Part shown: in pieces, positions 28,019-38,087 of the stretch
Numbering within the stretch: the stretch's first letter is position 1
How the letters are laid out: each line of letters begins with the position of its first letter
Assembly: GCA_003427395.1 (NCBI GenBank)
Contig: BFEA01000838.1
Location: 349,773 to 395,263, forward strand
DNA: 45,491 bases
Reading direction: 5' to 3'
From: Chara braunii
Taxonomy: Eukaryota; Streptophyta; Charophyceae; Charales; Characeae
Made by a program: the position numbers and the translations under genes
The notes under the pieces: generated by a model
What the model saw: only the letters and a program-made list of their open reading frames with translations
What the model was told of the DNA's origin: nothing
The model's database searches: none

Positions 28019-28877
28019 TGTAATCAGACTTGACTTCTTTCAACATGCATGCATACACATGGAGATGGCAGAAGAACTCTTACAAGGCAGAATCAGCAAC
28101 AAGCGTGAGATGGTGCACATCGCCCACATAGATAACTCAGATATATGGCCCTTGGCCAGAAACTTGACTTGTCACAACTTGCGGTTGTGGCGTCTGAAGG
28201 CTAGTCTTCATTCCCACCCGTACACACTTGCACTCACTCACTCGCAGATACATACACGTTAGGATCTATCCCTAATGTCAACGCGCCCACGCACACACAC
28301 TATTGTTGTCGTCAACAAGCTGGTGGCTATGCCCCCTATGGGCTTCCTCCTCTAGCGGTTATGGCCACTGCCCACTTCTCCTTCGGGCTCCTGCAGACCT
28401 CCAACACACAAGTCGCTTCAGCAGTGCTTCCGTATGGCTCGCAGGCGAATGAATGAATGGCTTGACGCTGCCTCTTTATTTATACTATTTCCTCGGTGCT
28501 CTGTGCTGCCCCACTTGGTACTTGCTGACTACACAAGCTGGACTGGTACGGCTGACTAGGCCAGGACTAGACTCTTTCTTGGTCACTCGTCTACGGACGA
28601 CTGACCTCTGCTGCTTTGAAGAGCCAAGTAGCGGCTTCCAGAATTCCTAGGCTACGTTTTACTGTCCTTTTGCTATGTCGAGGGCTAACCTACAGGACTT
28701 ACCCTCAACCACTAATCCTAAGGTCTCCGGGTCAAGACAATACATATACGCACGAAACCTAACTTATGTTTTAGGAAACAGGTCACGGGTTCAAGGCACA
28801 TAGGGTCCATGGGTAGTTCTACAGGGGTTCAGGGATAGATCTAGGGATTGAGCCCTAGGACCTGTGAAACCGTTTCA
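28019..28877 (-). repeat. 5' LTR of gypsy element 2
   Basis: Partner of 18276-19207. In element orientation it starts with TG at 28877 ('TGAAACGGTTTCACAGG') and ends with CA at 28019. The sequence just inside (minus strand GAAGTACCATAGCAAG) does not match the usual tRNA-Met PBS, so the primer is unknown. Element transcription should start within this LTR; no TATA box was assigned. Confidence 0.9.
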
Positions 28878-28882
28878 TAGGT
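28878..28882. repeat. right target-site duplication of gypsy element 2
   Basis: TAGGT directly after the right LTR, equal to 18271-18275. Confidence 0.65.
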
Positions 28883-30370
28883 CGAGAAAGAGAATGAAAA
28901 AAGAGAGTTTGGTATTGATTGCTCGGTTTTTATCTCGTTTTGTCAAGAAGGTGAAGTCACCAGACGGATTGATAGCTGCACGAATGGTGTCCTGAGGGAT
29001 TTGGCAGACTTGCCAAACTGGACATTAGGCCTTTTTAGGTTTAGTCTAGGGGCTTTTTTGTTACCTAGGTAGGGTTGCCTTTGATTTTATCGGCTCTTAA
29101 TTTTTTTGTGGGGCTTTTTATGACTTTAGTCGGTATAGTGGTCAGTGCGTACATAGGTGTTTTGCAGTTTTGGCAGACTGACCTCTTCTGATGAGGCAGG
29201 GCGGCACCTTCGGGGTGCCAGAGGGCCTTGGATGGACTGACACGCTTGGGTTTGTATAGCTGGTCGAACCAGAAACCCGACCTCATTTCGCGCGTGCTCA
29301 TTCCTGGGAGCGGGGCATGTAGGGTGGCATTGGGCACACGGAGTAGTGGCGAGTGTGGGAGTATGGGCGGGAACAAGCGCCGTACCAAGTGTCGGTGATG
29401 GGTTGGTTTGCACCCTTGGTTCTCTGAGATTTCAACGGGGGTTGCTGCCATTGTTATGAGACCTGAAACTTTGAGCGATTGGCTCAAACATCTCTTCTGG
29501 GAGCTGATACACGAAGCCGTTTCAAGAACGGTGGCCTCTATGTAGGTGACAGGGCGACCCTCTGATTGAGGAAGGGGGCATAACCCATAGCTCATCGAAC
29601 ATCTGTTTGCCTCGTGGTTGATGGTCGACATCGGATTGGATCTTTGGATCCGTATTCGCTTGTGTGTTCGACTTTCGACTTCTTGTGATTGTTTTTGTTG
29701 AGATGTGTGCAAGAATTTTCCTCGAATGTTCATTGAGCCTTCACGGGTTTTGCCGGCTACAAGCGCCGTGATGTAAAATGAGTGCATGATTTTTCTCGAA
29801 GGTTTAGGGAACCTTCACGGGTTGGCCAGCTACGACTGCTGTGATCTACGCTTTTAATGTATCTATTCTCTTGGGCTGATCGAAGGGTGATGGAAGGGTT
29901 TGCTCGTCTAAGGGTAGGGATATGACTAATATATATTGGACGCAGGGCAAGCAATCAGCTTCCTTCATCGAGCTCTTCTGAGTGGAATTCGGGATTGATA
30001 TTCCTTCTGATGATGCTACATGCGGAGTAGCTGAAGCTGGTAGGGGAACGACTGCTAGATTGTGGGAAGTTTCAGTAAGTTCATGAGCTCTGCAGGGTCC
30101 ATCGCTTAGTCTTTCGTATTTGAGCTTTGTTGAGCATGTGGTCGCAGCTCGGGCAACACTGCTTAATTCTGCATCCCGCGTTGGGTGGTTCTGAGTTGTC
30201 TTACTCACTGGTCGGTCGAGATAATGTGTTGGTTTGTCTTCTGTTACGTATAGGGAAGGTTTGGTGGAATCTCGGTTATGCTGCATTTGGTATGTGCGAT
30301 AGCATTGCTTATACTGGTGTTTGGTTTTATGCTATCATGATGCTGCAACGCTTTTGTCGGCCAGTCTGTC
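28883..30370. other. no recognised gene; 76-base tandem repeat near 29704-29855
   Basis: A 240-codon minus frame (29787-29065) is the longest here. It has no recognised motif and is basic and Ser/Pro-rich. The plus strand has a degenerate tandem pair with a period of about 76: 'gtgcaagaattttcctcgaa' (29705) against 'gtgcatgatttttctcgaag' (29782), and 'ccttcacgggtt' in both. I cannot say whether the 240-codon frame is a gene. Confidence 0.4.
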
Positions 30371-30510
30371 TTCCATCCTTCCATCCATGCAACAGGTTCG
30401 ACTCCCACACAATGCTCTCTTTTTTTCTTTTCATTTTTTTCTTTTAAACACAAAATGCTCCAGTCTATTGATTGGGAGCAGAACCTGCTGCATGGATGGA
30501 AGGATGCATG
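30371..30510. repeat. inverted repeat with pyrimidine-rich loop at the 5' edge of LINE copy 1
   Basis: The left arm (30371-30404, 'catccttccatccatgcaac' and on through 'aggtt') is the reverse complement of about 30482-30507 ('aacctgctgcatggatgg' and on). The arms carry the LINE-tail word 'CAGGTTC-GCTCCC' in opposite orientations, and the loop is a T/C-rich run (30418-30446). It looks like two inverted tail fragments next to the LINE, such as a 5' inversion made during insertion. Confidence 0.6.
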
Positions 30511-32218
30511 GGATTCGGTGATCCAGCCCAAGAATAGAGGAGGACTGGGAATCGTGGACCCAACCACACAATTCCACGCCCTCACAATTCGCTGGATCCA
30601 GCACATTGTTTTCTCGCCCTCATCCTCATGGGTACCCTTAGCCTTGGCCCAACTTTCAAACCTGGCTCTGGAAACCCCACCTGAAATCGATCCTCGAGTG
30701 TGGTTAGAGGACAGGTACTGGAAGGTGCCTTAGAAGTATAGAAATGGAGATCCTGTGGACAAACACTGGGTGCGCCTTCTACATACCTGGAGGAGACTCC
30801 CCCCCCCTTACCGTTCTGCGCCCGAAAGGTGGGAAGAAATATTCAGGCAACCCCTCTTTGGCAACCGCCTTATAACGGACTCCGAAGGGAGGGTGCGGTG
30901 CGGCTCGGACACTCCCTGGAAGGGATGGGTTAAACACGGGGTACGGAGAGTGGGGGACTTATGGAACCAGGAGACAAGGACTTGGAAGAACATGGAACAG
31001 ATGCGAGCCTGGTTACGATACTGCCATCTTACTGAGATAGCCTTTAACGAACTCATCGATAGCTTCCCCCTCCATTGGTACACCACCCTCAGAAAGGGCC
31101 CCTGCGTGGAGGAGGGGGACTGGGTGGGGCTGCCCAATCGAGATATGGAAGTGGGGAGGGTACACATGACTGATCCATCTCGCGTATTAATAGAAATCTT
31201 TTCCATCTAGAAGGACAATGGGCTGCAATGGAATCAGCAACCCTTTGAATGGAGGGAGAAAAAAGGGGTCTATCGCATCAGGATCATCGAGGAAGAAGGA
31301 CACCCAAAGGTGTATTGCCCAATGACCCCGATCGAGGACCTCCCCCTAGACCCTGATGAATGGAAATGGACCCAAGGTACCAGGCCTGGGAAAGGGGGGG
31401 CAGTCACATTGTCACTATATAAGCTTAAAGCTAAGTTGGTCTACCGAATGCTCAGGCCCAAGAGGGGGCTGCGAGAGAAGGTGGAGGATAGATGGTACCG
31501 GCAGCTTAATATTGATCGCAGCCTGCTCAAGCCTATTCGATGGTTTGCACAATATGGTTACAGACCAGCCAAAATCTCGGCGCTCCAATGGCAAATAGAA
31601 CACAGATGTTTACCTACTAACGACTGGCTTATTGACCATACCCGCCTTGAACAACAAGGGAAGGCGCTGCCATGGTGTCGTAAATGCCTCCAGTGCTACC
31701 CTGGGAGAAGGCGGGCTGAAACCATCGAACATATTTTTCTGCAATGCCTGGCATCAGTACTCCTATGGAGAACATGGGATAGGATCTGGCGGCATATTGT
31801 TCCTGAGGTGGAATGGCCATGGGACTGGAGGGCTGTACTCCTAGGGTACTATACACAAATTCGGGAGAATAGCTTTGCGGTGAATATGTTCAACTTGGGC
31901 AGAAGGAGCGTCCTATGGGCTATATGGTGGAAGAGATGTATCCTCGAGAGAGAAGGAGCGCAGGTAGTAGAGGGAGAAGCTATGGAACAAATCAAGACAT
32001 TATTCCAATATGAAATTGCGTCCCAATGGAAAGCTGTCAAAGATAAGCTTGATCAAATGCACAACCGGAGGGACATACACAAAACTATTTCGGGCTTCGG
32101 CAAGAAATGGCTGGGAAAGGAATGGGAGGGATGGGTGGCCGAGGTAAAGTGGTCCAGAAGAGTCCTGTCTGAAATGGGGTCTCAAGAGGATCCCGGGCTA
32201 GAAATTGAAAGGGATTAA
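30500..32218 (+). pseudogene. LINE copy 1 ORF2 C-terminal part with zf-RVT zinc-binding domain
   Basis: One frame, broken only by TAG at 30731-30733 and TAG at 31208-31210, reads 'WDSVIQPKNRGGLGIVDP', 'DPRVWLEDRYW', 'RWEEIFRQPLFGNR', 'LIDSFPLHWYTTLRKGP', and then in the last 302 codons 'RPAKISALQWQIEHRCLPTN'. The zf-RVT motif follows: C123-R-K-C126 in 'WCRKC' and H141-x4-C146 in 'EHIFLQC' (31676-31747). The end ('FNLGRRSVLWAIWWKRC', 'WLGKEWEGWVAEVKW') is shared with copies 2 and 3. zf-RVT follows the RT of plant LINEs and probably binds nucleic acid. Confidence 0.9.
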
Positions 32219-32394
32219 TCTTCCATGATTGGACCAAGGTTGATCCGGGTGAGGTGCTACGGGCAGCTCAGGACTTCGCAGACCCTTTCCCCCCCCACCC
32301 ACTTTCCTTAGCAGAAATCCAGCTGCCTGCATAACCCCCTGCTCTCCAGCACTACATCAGCCTCTGAGCACCGTAGTGAGTGGTAGATCTTTTC

Positions 32395-32880
32395 TTCACC
32401 TCGTATCCTGGTGCGTCAGCCTGTGCTTCAGATAAGTGAAGGTTTTTTGACCAGCACTCTTTGGAAATGAGTTAGTGCGGCAGAGCTCTGTAATGATCGA
32501 CAGAATCTTACCAAGTAGGGATTGGCAGATTTTACTACAGACTTTACTACAGCTTGTATTCTGGTGCTTTAGCCTGTACCTCAGTTACCCAAGGCTTTCG
32601 TCAGTAGTCCTCTGAAGTGAGTTGGCTGGAGGTGGTGGATCTTCCTGCAACTCGTTTTCAGGTGATGAAGAACTCTGTAAGAACTCTGTAAGAATTGACA
32701 GAATTTTAGTGATGGAGTTTATTACAGTCTGTATTCTAATGGTTTCAGCCTGTGTCCAGCACAGGTTCCTGTCAGTTTTTCTTTTGCTGTAATTTGGCTA
32801 AGCTGAAGAGCTCTGCAAGGAGCAACAGGATTTCAGCTGTTTCCTTTTGTTTTCATTTGATTCCACCATTTCCATTTCAA
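32395..32880 (+). repeat. degenerate tandem repeat in the 3' UTR of LINE copy 1
   Basis: At least three diverged units with a period of about 150-180 bases share 'tgtattctggtgctttagcctgt' variants (32399, 32551, 32729), 'tgaagtgagttggct' variants and 'gagctctgtaa-gat-gacagaat'. A fourth start, 'ttcagcctgcttcctggtg', is at 32886. The units have drifted, so the array is old. It lies between the ORF2 stop and the tail core. Confidence 0.7.
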
Positions 32881-33044
32881 TTCACTTCAGCCTGCTTCCT
32901 GGTGATCTAGTCAAATGGCGCCATGAGGATAGTTGGTGGATGGCAGAGGCTAGGAAAGGGAGGGGAGTTCCACTGGTGCCCCCCGGTGCCCCCCCCCCCA
33001 ATCCGACCCTACTGCAGGTTAGGCATGGAAGGGCAGATTGGATA

Positions 33045-33270
33045 TGAGACGCTGGACCCAGTTTCCAGCATAATGGCGTTACCTTCATTGATGTATTGTT
33101 TTTGCAAAGATGTACTTAAGGGACTCTGGACCCGGTTTCCAGCAGGTGTTGCTCCCCACCAATAGATGGAGTGGCCTGCCAGGCAAAACCTCAATCCCGG
33201 TGGTTCTCTTACCACCACCAGGATAGAGGTCTTGCACAAGGGCCTTCAAAAAAAAAAAAAAAAAAAAAAA
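33045..33270 (+). repeat. LINE tail cores and poly(A) of copy 1
   Basis: Two cores ('gacgctggacccagtttcca' at 33049 and the fuller 'ctggacccggtttccagcag' at 33126, continuing to 'ccaccaatagatgga') precede the A tail. The region after the second core includes 'ggttctcttaccaccacc', a pattern ('ctctta-cagcacc') that recurs at the other tails. Confidence 0.8.
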
Positions 33271-33802
33271 GCATTGTCTTTTTGGGCGGGCTCAAGTGCG
33301 AATTGGCAGCTTCACGTTATCGTAGCCTTATGGGTGTACCTTCCCGTTGGTGTACCTGATGTTCTAAACCACCAGTTCGTTATCCAGTTACTTTTTTTCA
33401 AAGTTGGGGCTTGCATGCTGTGGCAACTTTTGGGGCTGGCCAGCAGAGCAAAATGGCCTGTGGCACCCACCAAAACAAGGGTCCGAGATGGTGCATTTTC
33501 TTTTGACTTGCAGCGCATTTCCAGCCCCGTAGTAAAGTGCCTAGGAAGTACTGCCGGTGGTTTAATTGTGGCCTGCTCAGTGTATGACTGAATGCGTTAG
33601 AAAAAAATGTCCCTAGGGTGAAAGTACCTGAGCTGGCCTTGAACCCTCTTACTGGCAGAACCAATCCAGTGTCCACTGCCCAAAAGTACCTGAGTTGGCA
33701 GAAGCTGTCCATTGCAACTCAGACCTGCGGAAGTTATCACACAGCAAAATGCATTTATATTTTGGGACTGTCCGTGAAAAAAACAAGTGAAAGAACCAAG
33801 TG

Positions 33803-33891
<89 letters not shown>

Positions 33892-35008
33892 TGGTGGTGG
33901 GGATGAGTAGGTGAGAAAGAAAGTGAAGGCAATGCTGCTGCGATCATTGTAGGCGTGCCATCATGTGATTGCTCCAGTAGACACGTGCCCGACTTACACC
34001 GGAAAAGGTACACTAGGTTCCGTTCCCACCCACTCTGCAAAACTGAAAAGGGTACCTTTTACTCCACTCTGCTTCAGGAGCATGTATGGTGTGCTCATGT
34101 GAGGCGGGTGGTGTTTGAAAAAATGCTCATATCGAGTTTGATGGAATAACTGGGTTGTAGGTAAAAAGTAAAGGCCAAAAGAGCGTAAGACATAATGGTG
34201 GTGGATTTCCGACCAATGGTTGCGAAGCATGTGAGCATGACTAGCTGTGGGGTAAAATGATGACACAAATTCTGGCACTTTTTGCCCAGCCATTCACAGA
34301 AACAAGGCCGAAGGAACCCGTGTGTCTGACTTTAGTGTCTAGTTGGTCGAGGCTGCAACATTTCTTCTTGTCCCTTCTGCCAGGCTGAGGACCCCGGCCT
34401 CAATATTCATATTGGTAATATCAGCCTTGGGCACTGGGCCCTATTCTCAAAAAAAAAAAAAAAAAAAAAAAGGCTACGACCTAGAACAAGTCGGTTTAAA
34501 ATGAGAGGCACATGACATTGTGGGGAAAATGAGAGGCACATGCGGGGAACGGACCCGCACGCCGCACGGTGTGGCGTACAGGGGGAAATTGTCACTAAGA
34601 GAAAAAAGAGGTCTCAAAACCGTCGTGTGGCTGTGTCAATGGTCACCTGCGTGCCTTTAAAATATTTGTTGTGGGATGGGTGAAAAAAAAAACCTAGTGG
34701 GAGGGTAATGCGGTTACGTAAATGTCAAGACTGATGTCCCAGACAACTTTTTGAGGCTAGTTCTCCTTCCCAAGTGGAAGGAAAGAAAAATCTGTAGGCC
34801 GGTACTTGGAAAGATACTTCCTTGAGGTGTTGCACTCTTCTGTATCTACAACAACAGCAAAAGAAAAAACAAAAAAAGGGAACCTGCGGCTGGTACAGCG
34901 CACAAGCAGGTGCCACGCCGCATGCCGTCCGGCGCACGGTGCTGGTGCAAATATTTTTCTCAGTTGTCCTCGTGCAAAGGGAGAGGGTGGTGAATTGTCT
35001 CTTCTCAG
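33271..35008. other. no recognised gene; GA microsatellite and poly(A) tract
   Basis: This holds an 82-base (GA)n run at 33805-33886 and an A run at 34449-34471 that may be the tail of another retrocopy whose body I cannot classify. Short frames on both strands have no recognised motif. Confidence 0.5.
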
Positions 35009-35059
35009 GCTGGACCCGGTCACAGCAGGTGCAGCTCCCAACCAATAGAATGGAGCAGA

Positions 35060-35111
<52 letters not shown>
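35009..35111 (+). repeat. truncated LINE-tail copy with 51-base poly(A)
   Basis: The core is short ('ctggacccggtcacagcagg', 'gcagctcccaaccaatagaa', 'tggagcag') and ends directly in 51 A (35061-35111). It is too short to encode anything, so it was either severely 5'-truncated at insertion or is a SINE-like copy using the LINE tail. Confidence 0.8.
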
Positions 35112-35113
<2 letters not shown>

Positions 35114-35226
35114 AGGAGCAAGGTCTTCCCTCCTAACGCCCTCTCCTTAGCAGAAATTCTTTTGTACGAACAATAAGGTCGTGCCCCGGTGCCCAGACCC
35201 CTATTTGCAAAATGTCAGATTTTATA

Positions 35227-35320
35227 TTACCTGCTCGGTCAATCCCCTGATGATAAGGGTAATCAGTGCTGGTAGGCCGATATAGCCAAGCTCATTTTCC
35301 GGATATATAACGGAAGTGCA
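35227..35320 (+). repeat. partial tail-body copy (upstream part only)
   Basis: 'cctgctcggtcaatcccctg' and 'ggtaatcagtgctggtaggc' match the start of the longer copies at 35549 and 45328, but no core follows in register before the match is lost. Confidence 0.6.
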
Positions 35321-35548
35321 CTGGGACGGATGAACATCTCCTGCAATCCGGATCTGAGTCCAGTGTAGAGAAGGGCGGACAGATGCGTGGTCCTGCTGGT
35401 GCCCCCCAGTGTCCCCACTGCGTCTCCCACGCCTTGGATGCGAGCGAGAACTGGTTTCCAGCGGTGGGAGATTGCTACATCATAGATGCCCTTCATAACT
35501 GGAGTAGAGAAGATCGACATCAGCAGCGCCCTTCAATGCCCTTCAGCA

Positions 35549-35760
35549 ACCTGCTTAGTTAATCCTCTGGAATCCAGAGTAATCAATGCTGGCAGGCTTT
35601 TCCCAGATACTTTCATTGCAAAGTTGTCTGTTTTTTCTGATTCATTCTGTACAAGGGACGCTGGACCCGTTTTCCAGCAGGTGATGCTCCCCTCCAATAG
35701 ATGGAGTCTCTCCCCAGGTGATAGCAGTGTCTGCACTTATCAGCACCACTAGCACTAGAG
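35549..35760 (+). repeat. longer LINE-tail/SINE-like copy
   Basis: Body 'acctgcttagttaatcctct', 'gtaatcaatgctggcaggc', then 'acaagggacgctggacccg', 'ttccagcaggtgatgctccc', 'ccaatagatggag' and 'gtgtctgcacttatcagcac'. The same series is seen at 45328-45491 and, as the second half, at 42194 and 36760 (minus). No poly(A) directly follows. The next A/T-rich run is TTATTATTATT at 35900-35920. Confidence 0.75.
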
Positions 35761-36283
35761 GGAGTGTCTGTTACCTTTTTTCTCCGCACCATTGATCTTC
35801 GTAACGAGGGCTCCGGGTAAGTTGGACCTCCCTGATAATGGCTCTCCAAAAAGTGGAAGGACAATATCCGTGAACTGAATACAGTATACAAATTTGTTAT
35901 CATTATTATTATTATTTTTTCCCTATATTCTTCTCTCAACTTCTGTTTCTTTACCTTCCACTACCTACTCCTAAGACTATCTAGAGGGGACCCCTGCAAG
36001 CATAGTTTCCTCTCTCTGTGAAGGGGAGATTTCATGTTGCCCCTTGCCCCTAATGGTTAGGGTATAGGGTTGGGGCCGCCAGTGGGGGTCTGGCTAACAC
36101 AAAGACCGAGACCTGCCAGTAGCTGTGCCTCCCTTTCTCATCGTCCCCCACCCTTCATAGAGTAGCAGCAGAGGATATGGTCAACACTCTCCCACACACC
36201 ACACACAACCCACTCGCGCTCACACTCACACCCGTGTTGGTCATAGACCCCGCTAATACCGATCAGGGGTATCCAGAGGACTA
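35761..36283. other. no recognised gene; ATT triplet run
   Basis: On the minus strand this is the sequence following the decayed U6-like copy, and it ends in a (TAA)n-like run (plus (ATT)n at about 35900-35920), which could be a 3' tail. No frame of note. Confidence 0.4.
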
Positions 36284-36351
36284 TGATCATTTCTCGATTT
36301 AAGTGTCTCATCCCTTCAAAGGGAAATGCTAATCTTCCCTATATCAATCCG
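36284..36351 (-). ncRNA. U6 snRNA-like fragment, decayed (copy 2)
   Basis: Read on the minus strand, 'GGGAAGATTAGCAT' corresponds to U6 'GAGAAGATTAGCAT', 'AAGGGATGAGACAC' to 'AAGGATGACAC', and 'TAAATCGAGAAATGATC' to the U6 3' end 'AAATCGAGAAATGGTCC'. The ACAGAGA box is altered (reads ATAGGGA) and the GGCCCCTGCGC internal stem is lost, so it cannot be a functional spliceosomal RNA. The 5' stem-loop is not recognisable. Confidence 0.7.
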
Positions 36352-37177
36352 TTTCTTTTTCTTTTTTCTTTGTTTTCTTCTTGGAAAGGCCTTCTGCAAG
36401 GCCATCATCCACGTGATGTTAGGGAAGCACCAGAATTGAGGCTTTGCCTGTCGGACACCTGCTGGCAACCGGGTTCAGCGTCCCTTGGATACATCGTTTT
36501 AGTAGTTCAGTGTATGTCAGGCCTGTGGCCATCTCGGTTCCATATGTGGAGCACCGTCTTCCCCTTAGGGCTGCAAAAATCTGTGGCCTTCCTATCCCTT
36601 TGCAGCCCCTAGCTCCTACTATGTGCACATATCCTTCCTTTTTTTTTTTGAAGAAGGGGTGCTGGTAAGAGCAGACACCCATTCTACAGGCCCCATGTTA
36701 TTGGATGGCTCCATTCCATTGGTGGGGAGCTGCACCTGCTGGAAACCGGGTCCAGTGTCCATTTCACAGCATTGCATTACGAAAGGGCCAAAGTTGTAGA
36801 TTTTACAGGTCTTACGTATATAGACAACCACAACAGAAGAACCCCTTAGTGTAGAAGGTTCCCAGTCCCCATATGTCTCCAGTAGTCAGTCTGAGCACTT
36901 TCCCGAACAGAACCGGCAGCAGGGAGTCTCTGAGTGCATAACTGACTCAAGGATGCAGCTTTTGCACGTATTGTACTCTCGCATGCCGTGTCGATTGTCT
37001 CTCTTGTCCTCTTACCGGTTGCTCAGTGGCCTCAAGACGTCCAGATGTCCCAATCGTCCGCAGCGGCAGTAGAGATGGTGGGATGGTAGGGGATTGGTGA
37101 GGGTAGCAAGAGGGAGGCGGGAGGGGGTTACTGCAGGGCAGGGGCAGCGGCCATTGTATGATGGGGGTTCTGAGGGA

Positions 37178-37975
37178 TCAACAGAAAGTTGGGCAGGAGG
37201 TTCGGGACTGCAAAGTCATCCAGTGGTCTCCTTTGCCATGAGGGTTCGTCCACCCTCCAACATTTCCATCGTACGTTGAGGCGTTGAGGCCATCTAACGG
37301 TTTGGGGAAGGCATGGTGCGGATCCTGCCAGATCTGGCAGTAGGACATGAGAGTGGTGTCTCTTTCATCGTGATAGTCCTGTTTCATAGTCTTCCAGACA
37401 TGTTGTGTGCAGGATCTGATCTCTTCTTGTATCGCCTGTTGTGATTGCTGCAGATGGAACTGATAGTCTTTTCTCTCAAAGGAGCACCCAGCTCTCCAGG
37501 CTTGCATCAGGACGTGAACTGAGAAGAGATTAGTGGCAAATGGAGTCCACCGCACGAGCAAGTGTTTATTTTTGCCCAGCAGGATGAGGCCCAGGCCCCA
37601 TGGGATATGGATGTCCGTGAGTGAACGGAACGCCGTGTCCCACAACCTCCATATTTGGGTAACCGTCGGACACGCCAGCAGGCAGTGCTCGAGTGTTGCC
37701 CTGGCCGGTCACCCTGCCACAGTAGGTGCAGATGGAGGACAGCACCCCTTTCTGCTCAAGGTCTCTTCTTGAGACAAGCCAATCGGACGGTGTAAGATTT
37801 GCCATTGCAGGGACATGAGGCTTGTGGGCATTATTTGGAATACTTGGCCCAAGGGAGGCTGTTCAGCTGCTGTGGATTCAACGGTGAATCTCGCTCCTAT
37901 CTCTGTGAAATTGTCTGACCAATCTGCTGCTGTGGACGAGATGCTCTGCACTCCCCTTTGACATTGCAATCCCAG
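37178..37975 (-). pseudogene. LINE copy 4 ORF2 C-terminal fragment
   Basis: The minus strand reads '[18 protein letters not shown]' (matching 'PAKISALQWQIEHRCLPTN' of copy 1), then 'ICTYCGR' and 'LEHCLLAC' (the zf-RVT C-x2-C and H-x4-C pairs), 'WRLWDTAFRSLTDIHIPWG', 'LFSVHVLMQAWRAGCSFERK' and a Gln/Glu-rich end. The first part shares a frame with the A-rich joint and U6, but this is fortuitous. A frameshift lies between 'CTYC' and 'WRLW'. The sequence is clearly more diverged from copies 1-3 than they are from each other. Confidence 0.78.
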
Positions 37976-38008
37976 ATTTGCATGGTTTTTTTTATTTTTA
38001 TTTTTTTT

Positions 38009-38055
38009 ATTTGGACCATTTCTCGATTTATGCGTGTCATCCTTGCGCAGGGGCC

Positions 38056-38087
<32 letters not shown>

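Larger units (their letters stand above)
18276..28877 (-). mobile_element. Ty3/gypsy LTR retrotransposon 2, complete outline with both LTRs, coding degraded
   Basis: Two direct LTR copies (18276-19207 and 28019-28877), a matching 5-bp target duplication, a purine-rich tract next to the 3' LTR, and an internal region read on the minus strand as Gag, zinc knuckle, protease, RT, RNase H, integrase and a chromodomain-like end define a full-length insertion of 10.6 kb. The coding region is riddled with stops and shifts. It carries three separate tandem duplications (gag, about 196 bases; zinc knuckle plus protease, 927 bases; RNase H, 373 bases) and an AT-rich insertion in RT. It is inactive, but its termini are well preserved. 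Confidence 0.92.
30500..33270 (+). mobile_element. LINE copy 1, 5'-truncated, with 3' UTR and poly(A)
   Basis: The C-terminal part of a LINE ORF2 runs from about 30500 to 32218. It is followed by a non-coding 3' region with degenerate tandem repeats (32395-32880), two tail-core copies (33045-33070, 33121-33168) and a 23-base poly(A) (33248-33270). The RT catalytic region is missing, as expected from incomplete reverse transcription. Plant L1-type elements show this plan. Confidence 0.88.

Noticed and set aside
28883-29800. 240-codon minus frame as a host gene
   Set aside because: No recognised motif, no splice or start context, and basic/Ser-rich composition. Kept only as unassigned sequence.
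30385-30410. 'GGTTCGACTCC', a perfect tRNA-type B box, as sign of a tRNA gene or tRNA-derived SINE
   Set aside because: The bases around it do not form a T-arm stem and no matching A box or acceptor stem is found. The word is a variant of the LINE-tail core, which reads GGTGCTGCTCC or GGTTCTGCTCC elsewhere.
33805-33886. Arg/Glu repeat protein on either strand
   Set aside because: It is only the translation of a (GA)n microsatellite. The same applies at 17962-18027.
35061-35111. 51-base poly(A) as an assembly or cDNA artefact
   Set aside because: It directly follows a recognisable LINE-tail core, as do other A runs here, so it is better explained as a retrocopy tail. Its exact length is uncertain.
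36284-36351. U6atac (minor spliceosome) instead of U6
   Set aside because: The 3' block TAAATCGAGAAATG is specific to U6, and no U6atac 3' stem-loop follows.
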